Assembly: GCA_900543885.1 (NCBI GenBank)
Contig: UQTA01000045.1
Coordinates: 1 to 22,685, forward strand
Reading direction: 5' to 3'
DNA: 22,685 nucleotides
Origin: an uncultured Clostridium sp.
GTDB taxonomy: Bacteria > Bacillota > Clostridia > Lachnospirales > Lachnospiraceae
The notes under the pieces: model-generated
Seen by the model: only the letters and a program-made list of their open reading frames with translations
Database searches by the model: none
What the model was told of the DNA's origin: nothing
Made by a program: the position numbers and the translations under genes
In this document: in pieces, positions 22,631 to 22,685 of the stretch
Layout of the letters: each line of letters starts with the position of its first letter
Position numbering within the stretch: the first letter of the stretch is position 1

Positions 22631-22685
22631 TTTGTTCGTGGGCTTGCGCCGCCTAGTGTCAGAACTGCGAACCCAACTCACACGC

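Overview
The window is chromosomal DNA from a low-to-moderate-GC, endospore-forming Firmicute, most likely a member of the Lachnospiraceae (Clostridia). Three things point there: strong AGGAGG-type ribosome sites with frequent TTG/GTG starts, sporulation sigma-factor genes (spoIIGA-sigE, sigG), and a Bacillus-like but reduced division and cell-wall (dcw) cluster. The family assignment is inference from gene content, not from a database match.

Layout. Positions 1-290 hold a short dispersed-type repeat (about 24-70) and a nested, highly structured inverted repeat (112-262) in front of lgt (291-1178), which ends in a strong terminator. A sigma-A-type promoter and a run of 10-bp-spaced GTGG boxes then start the dcw operon: mraZ, rsmH, ftsL, two tandem class B penicillin-binding proteins, mraY (with its own promoter), murD, ftsW/spoVE, murA (TTG start), divIB/ftsQ and ftsZ (own promoter, TTG start, strong terminator). 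These genes make peptidoglycan precursors (MurA, MurD, MraY) and the septal synthesis and division machinery (FtsL, DivIB, FtsW, PBPs, FtsZ). murB, murC, murE, murF, murG and ftsA, usual members of such clusters, are absent from the window.

Next comes a sporulation block. spoIIGA and sigE lie behind a promoter with two perfect Spo0A-type boxes and the long spacing known from Bacillus spoIIG. SpoIIGA is the protease that activates pro-sigma-E. After a terminator there is a two-gene unit encoding an ArsB/NhaD-type Na+/H+ antiporter-like membrane protein and a cytidylate-kinase-like protein. sigG follows on the minus strand, facing that pair; in Bacillus it sits directly after sigE in the same direction.

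The right end carries a compact cassette. A good promoter (20654-20682) leads into a hairpin of about 163 nt (20736-20898) whose imperfections are mostly G-U wobbles on the plus strand. It is followed by a small conserved-looking protein of unknown function and, overlapping it by 4 bp, a secreted lipoprotein nuclease with a C-terminal cysteine-rich domain. This hairpin-led nuclease cassette is the least explained and most interesting part of the window. The final 265 bp hold no gene but contain an inverted copy of the repeat seen at the left end.
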